From: Clostridium punense
Lineage (GTDB): Bacteria; Bacillota; Clostridia; Clostridiales; Clostridiaceae
Direction: 5' to 3'
DNA length: 64,000 nt
Assembly (NCBI RefSeq): GCF_017874425.1
Contig: NZ_JAGGLL010000009.1
Location: 62,001 to 126,000 of the forward strand
Shown here: positions 1 to 8,970 of the stretch, in pieces
How positions within the stretch are numbered: position 1 is the first letter of the stretch
Layout: each line of letters opens with the position of its first letter
Notes under the pieces: generated by a model
What the model was told of the DNA's origin: nothing
Seen by the model: the letters and a program-made list of their open reading frames with translations, nothing else
Databases searched by the model: none
Position numbers and translations under genes: made by a program

Positions 1-62
1 TTAATTTTTATATCCTCATATAACTTTCTTAATCTTGGACTATCTACTTTTACAGTATTCAT
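1..62 (-). CDS. 5' end of an unidentified gene, cut by the window edge
   Basis: An ATG at 62-60 on the minus strand follows a strong ribosome site (GGGGG, about 7 nt upstream). It opens a frame that stays open to the left edge. Only about 20 residues are visible (MNTVKVDSPRLRKLYEDIKI...), too few to assign a family. The frame and the Shine-Dalgarno support a real start; the function is unknown. Confidence 0.5.
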   Translation of the reverse strand, partial: MNTVKVDSPRLRKLYEDIKI

Positions 63-160
63 CTTAATTCCCCCTAGTTTTAATAATTCTTTTCCTAAAT
101 CCATGTGTGTATAGCTTCATCCCCTATAGCCATACACAACCATTTTCACAAAAAATTAAG

Positions 161-199
161 GATGCAGATGAACAACTCTTCATCTACACCCTTTTTTAT
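161..199 (+). terminator. possible rho-independent terminator
   Basis: AGATGAA and TTCATCT arms flank a 6-nt loop and are followed by a T-rich tract (CCCTTTTTTATTT). No plus-strand gene is visible just upstream, so it may be a relic or end a small transcript. Confidence 0.35.
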
Positions 200-427
200 T
201 TATACAAACTTAATGCATGGTAAGTAAACTTATTCCATAAACTCATATTATAAATTCCATGTGAAATATACTTTAATAAAATCTATGGATAGCCTAAAAG
301 TTATAGCATCTTCTATAATTTATAAGCCTACATTTCAGTCTGTTTAGCCCTTAAAGTCCATAGTTTTACGTAAACTATACCGCAGTTTATTTGATAAGTT
401 TAGAAATCATTGCATTAAAAATATATA

Positions 428-460
428 ATAAAAAGCTGTGATGAAAACCAACACAGCTCC
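428..460 (-). terminator. possible minus-strand terminator without an obvious gene
   Basis: Read on the minus strand, AGCTGTG, an 11-nt loop and CACAGCT are followed by TTTTTATTA. The interval 461-1221 upstream on that strand has no convincing ORF. The terminator could therefore end a small non-coding transcript or a decayed gene. Confidence 0.35.
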
Positions 461-656
461 AATTTCACTTTATTATTAATTAACTATAGCTAAATACAAA
501 TATTCCTTAAGCCATGATAATTAGAAGTTCTCTCCTCTTATATCATAGTATAACCCTATGGAGTTGGAGCCTTTGTTATAAAACTATAATTTACTTTAAT
601 ATAATGAAAGTAAAGGAATTGTAATTGATGTTGTTCATCCTTATAACTAAAATCTT

Positions 657-850
657 AGGCATTTGAAAATAAATAACAAGTCAAAGATGTGAAGGATATT
701 TTTAGTTCATAAGCAGGCTTATGTTCACAAGCAAGCTTGTGCGGCAAGGAAACAGGTTCCGCAGATAGTAGCGCTATCTAAGGGTTCTGTTGACGCAGTA
801 TAACTAAAAATAGACAAACATACTGACTTATTTATTTTTTGAAAATGCCT
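657..850 (+). repeat. Dispersed inverted-repeat element, copy A (family 1)
   Basis: This 194-bp copy begins AGGCATTTGAAAATAAATAA and ends TTATTTTTTGAAAATGCCT, which form imperfect terminal inverted repeats of about 25 bp. Inside are two tandem 18-bp hairpin units (708-723 and 726-741) and a central imperfect hairpin from about 748 to 793. Other copies are at 4203, 15882, 25796, 30980 and 39120. No ORF is encoded. It resembles a MITE or structured-RNA repeat. The rest of 63-1221 holds no gene I can support. Confidence 0.85.
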
Positions 851-1221
851 TAAATCCATAGCAAATAAACCTAATTTAAAAATAAGGTTAAAAATATACT
901 GCTATAAATTTTATGTGATTTTAAAATTACTAGAATAATAACATCATAACCATTACTTTACCTCTCTTTCATTTCCAATAATTTAATTATATTGATTTAA
1001 TTACCACAAGTCAATATAGTAATTTATATGTTTTATAATATTCAGTAAGTTAAGCTTTGTTATATTGATTGCTACTAATACTTAACACGGAATAAAAAAG
1101 TGTATTTTCATGCTATTTCAACCGCTTGTCCGTGATTATGATTTTTATTTATAATCTAAGATCCCATAGTACAAGGGTTTAAGTTGCAGTATTTCTAATA
1201 GAAAAGTTACAAAACCTCCAT

Positions 1222-1264
1222 AATAAAAAACACCAATAAGTTAATATTTCATAACTTATTGATG
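1222..1264 (-). terminator. Terminator of the secreted coiled-coil gene
   Basis: On the minus strand the stem CAATAAGTTA/TAACTTATTG is followed by GTGTTTTTTATT, just after the stop codon at 1282. Confidence 0.75.
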
Positions 1265-1281
1265 TTTGGAACTTTATATAT

Positions 1282-2625
1282 CTATGGTCTTCCTTTGCCC
1301 TTTTCTTTGTTTTTAGCATCTTCTTTGGCTTTTTCTTGGGCTTTCTTAGCATCTTCTTTTGCCTTTTCTTCAGCTTTTTTTGCTTCTTCTCTAGCTTTTT
1401 CTTCTGCCTTCTTAGCTTCCTCTTTTACTTGCTTTTCTGCTTCTCTAGCTTCTTCTCTAGCTTTTTTTGCTTCTTCTCTTTCCTTCTCTTGGGATGCCTT
1501 ATATTCTTCTTTTGCTTCCTTTTCTATATTTTTAACTTCATCTTTAATTTTAGTTTCGTCCTTAGCCTTCTCTTCTACTTTTGTTTCCTCTGTCTTTGCA
1601 GGCTCTCCACTTTGTATAGCTTTTTCTTCTACTTCTTTCATTTTCTCATTTGCCTTTTCAATTTGCTTCATACCAGTCTTAACATTATTCTCTGCTTGCT
1701 CAACTAGTTGTTTTACTTCTTCTTTTGCAGTTTCAGCAAGGTCTTTTAATTCTTCAAGTTCATTTTTTAAAGTTTCTGCAGCTTTTACTTTTTCTTCTGC
1801 TAATCTAATAGCTTCAGCATCTCCACTTTTTCTTGCAGCTTGTAATTCCTCTTGAGCTAGTTTAAATTGTTCCTTTGCATCAAAGAAAGCTGTTTTTGCT
1901 GCATAAAATCCATTGATAGCAGTAATTGTTTTATCCTGCTCATTTAGTGCATTTTCTATAGCTAACTTGGACTCTTCTGGAGCTTTCTCAAGTATTGTTC
2001 TTAGTATTTCTTCACTTTTACTATATGCTTCATTAAGAGCTTCAAGAGTCTTTACAGCCTCATCTTTAGCTTCAATTGCATTATTTATATGCTGCGCAGC
2101 TGAAGCTAACATTTCAGTATATTCAGCAGCTGCCTCATTTGCAAGTTCATCTTCACCTTCACTAACCATAATTGCTGCTTCTGCTGCTCTCTCTGTAGCT
2201 AGTTTTGCTTCAAGAGCTGCTAACTTTTCTTCACTTTGAGTAATTGCAAGTTGAAGGTTTTCTATAGCAATTTCTAACTTGTAAAATATTGAAGTTGGTA
2301 ATACTCCAGCTGACTCTTCAATTTCTTCTTGATTTACTGGTGTAGATGTTTCTGTAGTTTGTCCACTTGTTGGAGTTGTCTCTTGTTCTCCATTAGTTGC
2401 TTCAGTTTCCGTTGTTGGTTGTTGCTCTTGCGTAACTACTTCATTTGCTGGTGTAGTAGTTTCTGTAGTTGTCTCACTTGAAGTTTCAGTAGTTTCTGTT
2501 TGTGTCACTATTTCACTGCTTGCTTGTTCATTTGTGTTTATATTGGTAGCTTCACTTGCATATACCTTGCCCCCTATACTGGTTACATAGGTTGCTAGTA
2601 GTAATGCGACTATTTTCTTTTTCAT
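1282..2625 (-). CDS. Secreted Glu/Lys/Ala-rich coiled-coil protein with DUF5667-like region
   Basis: 447 aa. Residues 1-24 form a signal peptide ending around VYA-SEA. Residues 25-105 are a Thr/Glu/Ser/Gln-rich, probably disordered stalk. At about 108-135 the segment GVLPTSIFYKLEIAIENLQL resembles the start of DUF5667, a domain found in secreted bacterial proteins. Residues 135-340 are helical. The last ~110 residues are a charged coiled coil built from near-repeats of about 11 residues (EEAKKAEEKAR, EDAKKAQEKAK). No LPXTG sorting motif or transmembrane anchor is visible at the C-terminus, which ends in basic KGKGRP, so the protein is probably released or ionically bound to the wall. The molecular function is unknown. 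The gene is monocistronic with its own terminator. Confidence 0.8.
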   Translation of the reverse strand: MKKKIVALLLATYVTSIGGKVYASEATNINTNEQASSEIVTQTETTETSSETTTETTTPANEVVTQEQQPTTETEATNGEQETTPTSGQTTETSTPVNQEEIEESAGVLPTSIFYKLEIAIENLQLAITQSEEKLAALEAKLATERAAEAAIMVSEGEDELANEAAAEYTEMLASAAQHINNAIEAKDEAVKTLEALNEAYSKSEEILRTILEKAPEESKLAIENALNEQDKTITAINGFYAAKTAFFDAKEQFKLAQEELQAARKSGDAEAIRLAEEKVKAAETLKNELEELKDLAETAKEEVKQLVEQAENNVKTGMKQIEKANEKMKEVEEKAIQSGEPAKTEETKVEEKAKDETKIKDEVKNIEKEAKEEYKASQEKEREEAKKAREEAREAEKQVKEEAKKAEEKAREEAKKAEEKAKEDAKKAQEKAKEDAKNKEKGKGRP

Positions 2626-2890
2626 TTAAATTCCCCCCACAGTAATTTTTATTTATTTTATTGTTATAAATATACGTTTTAATATTTATAGCATTTGGGG
2701 TGATTATGAAAAAATTTTACTTATATTTAAAATTTTTAAATATTTTAATATAATAAAGAATTTTTTTGTATTAACTTAACTTTTGAGCAACTAAAACTAC
2801 TTTAACTTTTCAGACCTACTAAAAAGGCTCTTGATTACAGGGCTATACTACCAATTACTTTCAGTGAAAAAATTCAAATTTCCTATACAA

Positions 2891-2936
2891 TAAAAAGCTC
2901 TTCACCTAGATAGATAAGTTAATCTAAGTGAAGAGT
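2891..2936 (-). terminator. Terminator after HAD phosphatase gene
   Basis: Minus strand: the stem ACTCTTCACTTAG.../CTAGGTGAAGAGC is followed by TTTTTATTG, 14 nt beyond the stop codon of the gene at 2950. Confidence 0.8.
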
Positions 2937-2949
2937 AATTCCTAACATT

Positions 2950-3573
2950 TTAAAATATACTTATTAAATCAGCTACTTCTTTAATTATATAATCATAATC
3001 TGTAACTTTTCCAAAACCATAACTAGCATACACAAAAGGAATCTTAGCAATTCTTGCTCCATCACAATCCCCTTGAGTATCCCCTACATATACTGAACTT
3101 TTAAGATTATTTCTCTCAATAACCTTTTTAATATTTTCTCCTTTTACAAGACCAGTGTTGCCAGCACATTCAATATCTGTAAAATATTTATCCATGTTGT
3201 GATATTCTAAAAAAGTCTCTATGTATCCACATTGACAATTACTCACTATAAATAAGGAGTATTTTTCTGATAAGGTTTTTAAAGTTTCTTCAAGATTTGG
3301 ATAAAGAGTGCCACCTTCTTTAAGTAGTAGCTCTTTTTCTTCCTTACAGCAAAGCTCCATAATATTTTCTATAGTAGCTTCATCTAAATGTGGAAGCAGC
3401 TTTGCTCCAATATCCTTAATCAAAAGTCCCATAGTACCCTGTAGCTCCTTTAAAGTTATAGGCTCCCTAAATTGTCCATTAGTTGAAACTACCTTGTTCC
3501 AAGCTTTCATGATTACTTCCGTGGAATCCCACAGTGTTCCGTCTAAATCAAAAATAATTGAATCAATACTCAT
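2950..3573 (-). CDS. HAD-family hydrolase (phosphatase)
   Basis: 207 aa, a normal length for a class-I-cap HAD phosphatase. Motif I is FDLDGTLWDS (residues 8-17), with the nucleophile and acid/base aspartates. Motif II is IVSNCQ around residue 110. Motif III/IV is the Lys of LVKGENIKK plus VYVGDTQGD near 163-171, giving the Mg-binding acidic pair. The family hydrolyses small phosphoesters in the cytosol (phosphoglycolate, sugar phosphates or nucleotides); the substrate cannot be told from sequence. The start follows GAGGAG. It appears to be transcribed alone, ended by the hairpin at 2891. Confidence 0.88.
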   Translation of the reverse strand: MSIDSIIFDLDGTLWDSTEVIMKAWNKVVSTNGQFREPITLKELQGTMGLLIKDIGAKLLPHLDEATIENIMELCCKEEKELLLKEGGTLYPNLEETLKTLSEKYSLFIVSNCQCGYIETFLEYHNMDKYFTDIECAGNTGLVKGENIKKVIERNNLKSSVYVGDTQGDCDGARIAKIPFVYASYGFGKVTDYDYIIKEVADLISIF

Positions 3574-4202
3574 ATATTTCTCCTCACTAAATTAAACTAA
3601 TATATTTTGTTCCTTAAATTCTTTCCTTCTTAGTTTCTTTAACACTACTTAACTTATTCAAACTATACAAAAATAAGCCTACTTAATCTCTAACAAATAT
3701 TCACTTTCATAATATATAATATCATATAGCTAAAGCTATTATTTAAGATTTTTCTTATAATGACTTATTAAAATTATTTAATTTTATCCAAATAAATCTT
3801 CCTTAGTATTTGCTCAATCCTTTTATAACTCCAAGACATCCTAAAAGCATTCCTTAGAGCCTTCAATTTTTGCAACTTTAATTAGTTAATAATTCAATTT
3901 ATTCTTTCTCATTATCATATGCATTATAAACTTGTTTCTCTGAAAGCTAAATATTCTCATAAATCAAATGAGTTTTTTATATAAGATTAAAAGGTAATAA
4001 TAACTTCATATGAAATTTTAAACTGCAATTCTTGCATCTTTCTCAAGGAAACAAGAGAAACTCTTATATAATTAAAGCTATAGTTGTGCCACTACCAATT
4101 GTCACTTAAAACTGCCTTTTTAAGCCATAAATTGAAATTGAATATACTTAAACAACTGTATATAATAGCATCTATGTAATTTAACTTTTAGGTTTTTATA
4201 TA

Positions 4203-4378
4203 AGGCATCTTCAAAAAATAAATAAGTCAATCTGTTTGTCTATTTTGTGCTATACTGCGTCAACAGAACCCTTTGATAGCCCCACTATCTGCGGAACCTG
4301 TTTCCTTGCCGGCACAAGCTTGCTTGTGAACACATAATAGCCTTCACATCTTTGACTTGTTATTTATTTTCAGATGCC
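4203..4378 (-). repeat. Dispersed inverted-repeat element, copy B (family 1)
   Basis: 176 bp in the opposite orientation to copy A, with the same terminal inverted repeats, one 18-bp hairpin unit and the central hairpin. It ends 18 bp before the start codon of the decayed permease gene, next to that gene's ribosome site. The remainder of the gene-free stretch 3574-4202 shows nothing else I can assign. Confidence 0.85.
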
Positions 4379-4396
4379 CAAATTGAGGTGATTGAA

Positions 4397-6058
4397 ATGC
4401 TTAAAGCATTAAAAGCTTTATTAATAGGTAAAGCATTAAAAACTGAAGAATTAAGTCATGAGAAGTTTAACGTACTATGGGGATTACCTGTGCTATCAAG
4501 CGATGCTATATCTTCTGTAGCTTATGCTGGAGAAGAAATATTGTGGGTGCTAGTGCCAATATTAGGACTAGCAGCTTATAAAAATATGTTTTATGCAGCA
4601 CTCGCAATTGTACTTTTATTGTTTATACTAGTATTTTCTTATATGCAAACAATAAACAGCTACCCAAATGGTGGTGGTTCTTATATAGTTTCAAAGGATA
4701 ATCTAGGAACGGTTCCTTCTTTAGTTGCAGCATCAGCTTTAACTATTGATTATATCCTTACCGTTGCAGTAAGTACTAGTGCTGGATCATCAGCTATAAC
4801 TTCAGCTTTCCCGGTACTGTTGCCGCATAAAGTTCTAATAACCCTATTTTTTATTGTTATTTTAACTATTGGTAACCTAAGAGGAATTAAAGATTCTTCT
4901 AAACTCTTTGGGGTTCCAACTTATTTATTTATTTTTTCTATTTTAATAATGATAGTAACTGGTGTTGTAAAAACTCTTGTATTTGGGGTAACACCTTCAA
5001 GCATCATTGATATTCCACAGGCTACTGGGAATATAACTCTTTTATTATTCTTAAGAGCTTTTGCTTCTGGATGTACAGCTTTAACAGGGGTTGAAGCCGT
5101 TAGCGATGGAATTCCTAACTTTAAGGCACCAGCACAAAAAGAGCAAAAACAGTTTTAATCTTACTTTCTTTTATAGTTCTTATGATTTTTGGTGGTTTAT
5201 CTTATTTAGCTACTTTATATAAAGCCGTTCCAAATCATGAAGTTACTGTAATTGCTCAAATTGCTATGCAAGTTTTTGGTAAAGGTTCAATTATGTTTAT
5301 GGTAATTCAATTTACCACTGCTTTAATTCTGATTATGGCAGCAAATACTGCTTTTGCAGATTTTCCATTGTTACTTTCATTTATAGCTAGAGACGGATTT
5401 TTACCAAGACAGCTATCAAAACGTGGAAGCAGACTTAGCTTTTCTAATGGAATAATTCTTTTAGCATTAGCTTCTTCTCTACTAGTTATAGGCTTTCATG
5501 GAAATACACACTTATTAATGCCTTTATATGCTATTGGAGTGTTTATCTCCTTTACCTTATCTCAGTTTGGAATGTTCAGACGATGGACAACTTCTAAATC
5601 TGAAGGTTGGAAGCATAAAGCAGTTATCAATGGAACTGGTGCTTTAATTACAGCTGCAACAGCTGCAATTATCGGAGCAACTAAGTTTTTACACGGAGCA
5701 TGGATAGTTTTTATCCTAATTCCACTATTTGTACTTATAATGTACAGAGTAAAGATTCATTATAACAGCGTAGCAGAGCAATTTACAAGATAAATTCAAA
5801 GCAGCTAATTTAAATAACTTACTTGTTATAGAAAAATCTCCTTACAGGGTTTTAACTAGTACTCTATTTAAGCACATTTGCGCTCTTGAGAAACAAGTAG
5901 GAAAAAATACTATGATTACTATAGTATTACCTCAGTTCGTAGTAGATAAATGGTGGCATCAACTGCTTCATAATCAAACATCTTTATTTATTAAAGCTAG
6001 GCTGCTTAAAAAGCGTAATATAGCTATGGTTACAATACCATACTTAATTGAAGAATAA
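4397..6058 (+). pseudogene. Decayed APC-superfamily amino acid permease
   Basis: The ATG at 4397 follows GAGGTG and opens a multi-TM permease (LPVLSSDAISSVAYAGEEIL...). The reading frame breaks near 5139 (…APAQKE then a stop at 5156-5158). The next part resumes in another frame from about 5140 to the stop at 5793, and a third piece in the first frame runs from about 5825 to 6058 (SPYRVLTSTL, DKWWHQLLHNQTS). Intact relatives are single proteins of roughly 600 aa: about 12 TM segments plus a C-terminal cytosolic domain. Here a one-base frameshift splits the TM domain, and the linker and first part of the cytosolic domain are missing after VAEQFTR. With two independent lesions it is unlikely to make a working transporter, although sequencing error could explain the first one. 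Confidence 0.85.
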
Positions 6059-6075
6059 TGTAATTTTTTTACTAT

Positions 6076-6126
6076 AAAAAGATACAAAAGTGCTGAAGTT
6101 ATTTTCACACTTTTGTATCTTTTATT
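6076..6126. terminator. Bidirectional terminator between converging genes
   Basis: The arms AAGATACAAAAGTG and CACTTTTGTATCTT are flanked by A- and T-runs, placed between the plus-strand permease remnant and the minus-strand BceB-like gene. Confidence 0.8.
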
Positions 6127-6140
6127 GTTATTGGGCTATT

Positions 6141-8129
6141 TCATTGCTTTACTACAGATATAATATTTCTTACATATCTTTTTCTTACTATAAGATAATA
6201 TAATAACTGAAAAATTACATATGCTATAAATAAATAAGAAGAGTTAAAATAAAATTCTCTAGGGAAATCTAATTTGTTAAACATAATAAATAAATATGCA
6301 TATGCTGGTATTCCTCCAAAAATCAAAGGTGAGAAAAAAATTAAACTAAGCTTCTTATATATGAGCTTTATAAACTCCTCCTCCTTCACACCAATCCTAT
6401 GTAGTTTGTTATATTTTATTCTTTCATCTTCCATCTCTGTGTATAACTTTAAATAAATCATCATTGAACTAGCTATAAAAAACAAAGAACTTATGAACCC
6501 TGCGAGAAAATTTGATAAAACTCCATTTTGTTTTCTAGTATTAAACTCTTTGATAGTAGAAAACATATAGGATTCCCCGTTACTCTCTTGTGAATCCCCC
6601 CAGTGGTTAACTGTGTTGGAATTATTATTTTTCAAGGCTAATTCTAGACTATCCACTACTTCTTCAGTATCCTTCCAATGGTGAAATCTAAACATATTAA
6701 TCCTTCCCATATGATTTGGTGATGCATTCTTTATCACATCTTCATAATCTTCCTCACTTACTATGAGTAGTAGAGTGCAATTAGGTACTGTTATGAAATA
6801 CAAAGGATTACTAATTTTAGTATATTTGAAATTAAAAGAAGTTCTATCATTAAAGACTTTAATCACGTCTTCAGGCATGATATTAGGTAGTCTATAATTT
6901 TCAATAGGAATTAAATAACCATAACCTTTCTTAGGATGAAAGTCTTCATTAATAAAAGAATCAAAACCACACTGGTTAAAATTCTTTTCTGAAGTTAACG
7001 CAATATTGACTTTTTCCTCTTTACCATGTGCATAGCTTGTAATATTTGTATAAGCTATTGAGAATTCAAGAGCTTTATTTTCCAGTAGTTTAGTAGTTCC
7101 ACTCTTCGTAATATCTAGCATTTCATTTTTAGATAGCCTATTTATGTCTAACACCTCGGTATAAGCTACATGATATGGATACATCTCTTCTATTCCTTCT
7201 ATTGAAGCTCTACTAAAGGAATAAAATACTCCTACTCCAAATAGAATTATTGCTACTAATATGCTACAGGAGAAAATAATTTTCTTGTTCCTTTTAAAAG
7301 TACACCTGATTTCATTAATAAATAAAATATTGGAATAATATCTTTCTGTATTGTTCCTGTATAATCTCAATAGTCCGCTGCCAAGCTCAGCTATTATTAT
7401 ATATAACCCAACTAAGCATAAAATTATTGAAAGTAACAAGTAGTCCTTAAGAGTTTTTTCAAAAGGCTCCTTAACCTTTAATATTATAAGTAATATAGAA
7501 CTTATTAAGAATAAACCCCCGAAAAGTAAAAAGGTTATAGAATTTACTGGTATATTGTCGCCCTTTTTGCTATTCTTAGTTAGCTCAGTGAGCTCTAATC
7601 TTTCTAATATAATGAAAGAAATTATTAATACAACTAAAAATATAGATAAGAATATTAGACTAGTTATTATATAACTTATCCTGTTGTAGTGATGATTTAT
7701 TTTGTTAAATTTTGATATTTTCATTGCAAAAATAAAAAACAGCCTGGTAAAAACACTACCAAATAGCAACCCAGTTATTAAAGAGGTTATTGAAACAAAT
7801 AAGCTTTCTAAAGAAATCAATTTATAAAAATCTCTTTTTCTCATGCCTAGTGTTATGAATATACTAAAATCCTTACTTCTATTTTTATAAAAATAAACCT
7901 GGCTGTAACTAATGAATATGATAGAAAAAATCAAAAACACAAATACAGTAATGCTAGTTATAGCATTTAGAGACCTATCTTTTTCTAGATAAACCCTAAA
8001 TTCCGAGTTAAACACTAAATCTAACAATATAAATAAAATCATTACCATAGCACTATTGCTTATAAATAAGCTTAAAAACCTTCTTAAATCATGCCTAAAG
8101 TTTTTAAACACTACATTTCTAAATGTCAA
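6141..8129 (-). CDS. BceB-like ABC transporter permease (FtsX family)
   Basis: About 662 aa with ten predicted TM segments and a large extracellular domain of about 200 residues (near 300-520) between TM VII and VIII. This is the layout of BceB/VraG permeases that remove cell-wall-targeting peptide antibiotics such as bacitracin and also act as the sensor for the partner kinase. The N-terminus LTFRNVVFKNFRHDLRRFLSL is the usual cytosolic amphipathic start. I prefer the TTG at 8129, which overlaps the end of the ATPase gene and has GGGGGTG 6 nt upstream. A longer reading from 8171 is possible but would add atypical residues inside the ATPase gene. Translational coupling to the ATPase is likely. 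The identity of the peptide handled is unknown. Confidence 0.85.
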   Translation of the reverse strand: MTFRNVVFKNFRHDLRRFLSLFISNSAMVMILFILLDLVFNSEFRVYLEKDRSLNAITSITVFVFLIFSIIFISYSQVYFYKNRSKDFSIFITLGMRKRDFYKLISLESLFVSITSLITGLLFGSVFTRLFFIFAMKISKFNKINHHYNRISYIITSLIFLSIFLVVLIISFIILERLELTELTKNSKKGDNIPVNSITFLLFGGLFLISSILLIILKVKEPFEKTLKDYLLLSIILCLVGLYIIIAELGSGLLRLYRNNTERYYSNILFINEIRCTFKRNKKIIFSCSILVAIILFGVGVFYSFSRASIEGIEEMYPYHVAYTEVLDINRLSKNEMLDITKSGTTKLLENKALEFSIAYTNITSYAHGKEEKVNIALTSEKNFNQCGFDSFINEDFHPKKGYGYLIPIENYRLPNIMPEDVIKVFNDRTSFNFKYTKISNPLYFITVPNCTLLLIVSEEDYEDVIKNASPNHMGRINMFRFHHWKDTEEVVDSLELALKNNNSNTVNHWGDSQESNGESYMFSTIKEFNTRKQNGVLSNFLAGFISSLFFIASSMMIYLKLYTEMEDERIKYNKLHRIGVKEEEFIKLIYKKLSLIFFSPLIFGGIPAYAYLFIMFNKLDFPREFYFNSSYLFIAYVIFQLLYYLIVRKRYVRNIISVVKQ

Positions 8130-8880
8130 GGGAGACACCCCCAAGTACTGCCATTGAATCAAGTATCTCATAAAAAAACTCTTTATTGTTTCCCTTTTTT
8201 ACAATCTCAGAGTGGATGCAACCATCTTTAATAAAAATAACCTTTCTGCAAAAGCTTGCAGCAAACACATCGTGGGTAACCATGAAAACAGTGCTATTTC
8301 TTTCTTCATTAATAGTTTGGAAACACTTCATAACTGATTGAGAGGATTTTGAATCTAAATTTCCCGTTGGCTCATCGGCAAAAATTATATCTGGTTCATT
8401 TGCCAAAGCTCTGGCAATAGCAGTTTTCTGTTGTTCTCCACCAGATACATTATAGGGATACTTATGCTCAATACTTTTTATTCCTATGGAATCAATTATT
8501 GTTTCACAAACCTCCTCCATATAATTTATAGGTTTTTTCTCTAAAATCATGGGTAATAAAATATTTTCTTTTAGAGTGAGACTATCCATTAAGTTATAGT
8601 CTTGAAAAACAAATCCCATATTCCTTCTTCTTACTTCAGCTAGATCACTGCTTCTCAAGGAATTTAAGTCCCTTCCCAAAAATTCTATACACCCTGAGCT
8701 AGGTCTAACAATACCACTAAGTAAATTTAATAAAGTTGTTTTCCCGCTACCTGAAGGTCCCATAACCGCAGTAAAATCTCCCTTATTTATTCTAAGATCT
8801 ACTCCATTAACTGCGAAAGTGGAATTTTTCCCTTGATTTTCATAAACTTTAGTAATCATTCTTCCTTCTAATATAACCAT
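8119..8880 (-). CDS. BceA-like ABC transporter ATP-binding protein
   Basis: 253 aa, a full nucleotide-binding subunit. Walker A is GPSGSGKTT (about residues 41-49), the Q-loop is in VFQDYNLMDSL, the signature is VSGGEQQ, Walker B is IIFADEPTGNLD and the switch is His of VTHD. It energises the neighbouring BceB-like permease, whose gene overlaps its 3' end. The ATPase gene starts 87 bp after the sensor kinase gene, leaving room for a separate promoter; a direct repeat there (8952-8970) could bind the cognate regulator. ATG 8880 follows GGGGGA. Confidence 0.92.
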   Translation of the reverse strand: MVILEGRMITKVYENQGKNSTFAVNGVDLRINKGDFTAVMGPSGSGKTTLLNLLSGIVRPSSGCIEFLGRDLNSLRSSDLAEVRRRNMGFVFQDYNLMDSLTLKENILLPMILEKKPINYMEEVCETIIDSIGIKSIEHKYPYNVSGGEQQKTAIARALANEPDIIFADEPTGNLDSKSSQSVMKCFQTINEERNSTVFMVTHDVFAASFCRKVIFIKDGCIHSEIVKKGNNKEFFYEILDSMAVLGGVSLDI

Positions 8881-8951
8881 ACTATCCCCCTTTTTCTTCC
8901 TATTATAAGCTTCCTAAGTAATATGAAAAATCGATTTATATTACTCTTTCC

Positions 8952-8970
8952 TTACATTAAACTTACATTA
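8952..8970 (-). promoter_or_regulatory. Candidate response-regulator direct repeat upstream of the ABC transporter
   Basis: TTACATTA occurs twice 10 bp apart (plus strand, 8952 and 8962), one helical turn, which is typical of OmpR/PhoB-type sites. It sits about 75 bp before the ATPase start and overlaps the end of the kinase gene. Binding by the RR encoded at 9974 is an inference. Confidence 0.4.

Noticed and set aside
1336-1855. Long plus-strand Phe/Ser-rich frames opposite the coiled-coil gene
   Set aside because: Antisense shadows of a Glu/Lys/Ala-rich coding sequence; no ribosome site, and composition mirrors the real gene.
3905-3935. Weak Fur-like half site (TCATTATCATATGC)
   Set aside because: Only one half matches the consensus and no suitable gene start is near.
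4352-4396. N-terminal extension of the permease frame
   Set aside because: The first 15 residues (MTCYLFSDAQIEVIE) are translated repeat end. A better ribosome site precedes the ATG at 4397.
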